Assembly: GCA_022360105.1 (NCBI GenBank)
Contig: JAKSDL010000183.1
Span: 14,361 to 78,360 of the forward strand
Direction of reading: 5' to 3'
Length of the DNA stretch: 64,000 nucleotides
Source: Pseudomonadota bacterium
Lineage (GTDB): Bacteria; SAR324; XYD2-FULL-50-16; JAHJRI01
Shown: one piece after another, positions 62,434 through 64,000 of the stretch
Position numbering within the stretch: the first letter of the stretch is position 1
Layout: the number at the start of each line of letters is the position of its first letter
Made by a program: the position numbers and the translations under genes
The notes under the pieces: model-generated
Database searches by the model: none
What the model saw: the letters and a program-made list of their open reading frames with translations, nothing else
Told to the model about the DNA's origin: nothing

Positions 62434-62667
62434 ATGATTAATATTGCTAACATGTCGGAAGATCATCCCATCAATGTTTCCGAAGAAGAATATGAAACAC
62501 TGAAAAATAAAAAAAACAGGGGGTGGTCCCATTGCGAAAATCAAAAAGAATGGATGGTAAAACTCCATTACCTGAGAAAGGGATTCAAGGAAGGTAAAAT
62601 CTCCAGGGAACAGTTTTTTGCCAAAGAGCAGGAACTGGTGCTGAACTGGTGGCGAAGATGGTGTTAA
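62434..62667 (+). CDS. Small unknown protein upstream of mnmG
   Basis: The frame encodes 77 residues, with an alternative start six codons later at 62452 (MSEDHPINVSEEEY). It is charged and helical, with a Trp-rich end NWWRRWC and Cys at positions near 33 and 77 (WSHCENQKEWM). No family is recognised and neither start has a clear ribosome site, so it is less sure than its neighbours. It lies 21 bp before mnmG on the same strand and could be the first gene of that operon. Confidence 0.4.
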   Translation: MINIANMSEDHPINVSEEEYETLKNKKNRGWSHCENQKEWMVKLHYLRKGFKEGKISREQFFAKEQELVLNWWRRWC

Positions 62668-62688
62668 TCGATATCAGATGGAAAACAG

Positions 62689-64000
62689 ATGAGTCAGTTT
62701 GATTGGGATGTTATCGTAGTCGGTGGCGGTCATGCGGGTTGTGAAGCTGCCCTGGCAGCGTCAAAGCTTCACTGCCGAACACTTTTGTTGACAATGACTG
62801 TGGACAGCATCGCAGCTATGTCATGTAATCCGGCTATTGGTGGCTTGGCTAAAGGGCACCTGGTGAAGGAAATCGATGCCCTGGGTGGAACCATGGGAAT
62901 AGTTGCTGATGAAACAGGTATTCAGTTCCGCATCCTTAATCGGAAAAAAGGACCTGCAGTCCAGGGAACCCGTTGCCAGTCGGACATGATTGTTTACAAA
63001 AACACCATGCGCTCCATTCTGGAGAACACCGAAAATCTGGACATTCGGCAGGCAGAAGTGACGGGACTTTCCTGGGATAATGACAGGATTAACGGTGTCC
63101 AAACCAATCTTGGAGAAATTATTCGAGGAAAAGCGGTTGTGCTGACCACAGGGACTTTTCTGAACGGTCTGATTCATATAGGGCATCAGCAGTTTCCAGC
63201 CGGCAGAGCCTGGGAGTTTGCCTCCGGTTCGTTGTCGGAACATCTCAAAGAAAAAGGTTTTCAAATCGGGCGCCTGAAAACAGGGACAACTCCAAGACTG
63301 GACGCCAAAACCATCAATTTCGACGTATTAGACAGCCAACCCGGTGATGCGGATAACCCCCGCTTTTCTTTCTGGAATACAAAAAACGAACTCACACAAG
63401 TCGCTTGCCACATCACATACACCAACGCCCGGACTCATGAAATTATCCATGAGAATATCGAAAAATCCGCCATGTACAGTGGTGCAATCACCGGAATCGG
63501 TGCGAGATACTGCCCGAGTATTGAGGACAAGGTCAAGAAATTCCCCCAACGGGAACGCCATCAGGTTTTTTTGGAACCGACCAGCCTGCAGTCCGTGGAA
63601 TATTATCCCAACGGCATGTCCACCAGCCTGCCCACAGATGTTCAAGTGGCTTATCTTCAAAGCATGAAAGGCCTTGAAAATGTCAAGGTGATCAGACCTG
63701 GTTATGCCATTGAATACGATTATGTCATTCCTACCCAGCTGAAAAGTACCTTGGAAGCCAAGGATGTTTCCAATTTGTATTGTGCAGGTCAGATTAACGG
63801 CACATCCGGTTATGAGGAAGCAGCTGCCCAGGGTCTTATCGCAGGGCTCAATGCTGCTCTAAAAATCCGGGAAAAGGATCCGTTTATTCTTTTGCGTAAT
63901 GAGGCTTATATTGGCGTTCTGATCGATGATCTAATTTCAAAGGGAACTGAAGAACCATATCGCATGTTTACTTCCAGGGCCGAATATCGGTTGCTACTGA
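62689..64000 (+). CDS. mnmG: tRNA uridine 5-carboxymethylaminomethyl modification enzyme MnmG, 3' end beyond window
   Basis: The frame opens at the ATG at 62689 ([21 protein letters not shown]) and is uninterrupted to the window end, giving about 437 residues. The N-terminal FAD-binding [11 protein letters not shown] is present. Further family blocks are [23 protein letters not shown], in parts, [36 protein letters not shown] and [13 protein letters not shown]. MnmG, with MnmE, installs the carboxymethylaminomethyl group at wobble U34 of several tRNAs. The remaining C-terminal MnmE-binding domain is outside the window. Confidence 0.95.
   Translation, partial: MSQFDWDVIVVGGGHAGCEAALAASKLHCRTLLLTMTVDSIAAMSCNPAIGGLAKGHLVKEIDALGGTMGIVADETGIQFRILNRKKGPAVQGTRCQSDMIVYKNTMRSILENTENLDIRQAEVTGLSWDNDRINGVQTNLGEIIRGKAVVLTTGTFLNGLIHIGHQQFPAGRAWEFASGSLSEHLKEKGFQIGRLKTGTTPRLDAKTINFDVLDSQPGDADNPRFSFWNTKNELTQVACHITYTNARTHEIIHENIEKSAMYSGAITGIGARYCPSIEDKVKKFPQRERHQVFLEPTSLQSVEYYPNGMSTSLPTDVQVAYLQSMKGLENVKVIRPGYAIEYDYVIPTQLKSTLEAKDVSNLYCAGQINGTSGYEEAAAQGLIAGLNAALKIREKDPFILLRNEAYIGVLIDDLISKGTEEPYRMFTSRAEYRLLL

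Noticed and set aside
1..64000. tRNA, rRNA, CRISPR array, prophage or transposase
   Set aside because: I searched by eye for T-loop GTTCRANYC patterns, regularly spaced repeats and transposase-like proteins and saw none.

Overview
The window looks like chromosomal DNA of a free-living Gram-negative bacterium with moderate GC content. The Gram-negative reading rests on an RND/HlyD-type periplasmic adaptor, an MsbA-like flippase, an NtrYX pair, several exported proteins and a UbiE/MenG methyltransferase. A class I (CyaA-type) adenylate cyclase homologue, a DsrE-family sulfur-carrier homologue and a giant Ser/Thr-kinase/AAA/His-kinase fusion would fit Desulfobacterota, SAR324-like or neighbouring proteobacterial lineages. 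I cannot fix the taxon from sequence alone. I saw no rRNA, tRNA, prophage, CRISPR array or transposase. The mobile or repetitive content is small palindromic elements.

Layout. 1-4279 (minus): a MacAB-type export system of ATPase, two FtsX-like permeases and an adaptor cut by the window edge. 4495-7209 (minus): an MsbA-like ABC exporter with a metallophosphoesterase. 7336-8154: a crotonase with the residues of dienoyl-CoA isomerase. 8507-9070: a DsrE-like protein followed directly by a 241-bp foldback element. 9548-15920 (mostly plus): an MscS channel, a TIGR01777-type SDR protein, a stand-alone SAT/FabD-like acyltransferase, an ABM-like monooxygenase, a DUF4920/PepSY pair and a response regulator with a novel-looking tail. 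15974-19235 (minus): a double-CDGSH/Rieske fusion, an aldehyde dehydrogenase and a class IV aminotransferase. 19496-23087: an EamA transporter, a methyltransferase, an MBL hydrolase, a tiny secreted protein and HU. 23170-30973 (minus): the 2036-residue sensor kinase, a second MBL hydrolase and ChaC. 31262-34644: the class I adenylate cyclase homologue and an unknown Cys-rich protein.

35079-37911 holds two thiolases separated by a REP-like repeat. 38062-41328 is a biotin uptake locus (birA, bioY, bioM, bioN). 41473-43185 is a DUF47/PiT phosphate transport pair. 43187-47491 holds an HD phosphohydrolase, a cupin, a large TPR protein and a TM2-like protein. 47576-49405 is recQ. 49840-52586 is a tight rnc-rluB-unknown-ubiE/menG cluster. 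52583-58378 (minus) holds a TPR protein and ntrX/ntrY; NtrX has a GAFPGA instead of GAFTGA loop. 58866-62221 (minus) is a histidine kinase - receiver - glgC operon. The window ends in a small unknown gene and the 5' part of mnmG.

Physiological themes are fatty-acid/acyl-CoA turnover (two thiolases, dienoyl-CoA isomerase, acyltransferase), signal transduction (three histidine kinases, three receivers, a Ser/Thr kinase, an adenylate cyclase), nutrient scavenging (biotin, phosphate) and glycogen control. I did not find one self-evidently new multi-gene system. The most unusual points are the HK-RR-GlgC operon, the CDGSH-CDGSH-Rieske fusion, the bacterial SAT-like acyltransferase, the GAFPGA NtrX, a possible alternative-hairpin leader before the first thiolase, and several uncatalogued palindromic repeats.
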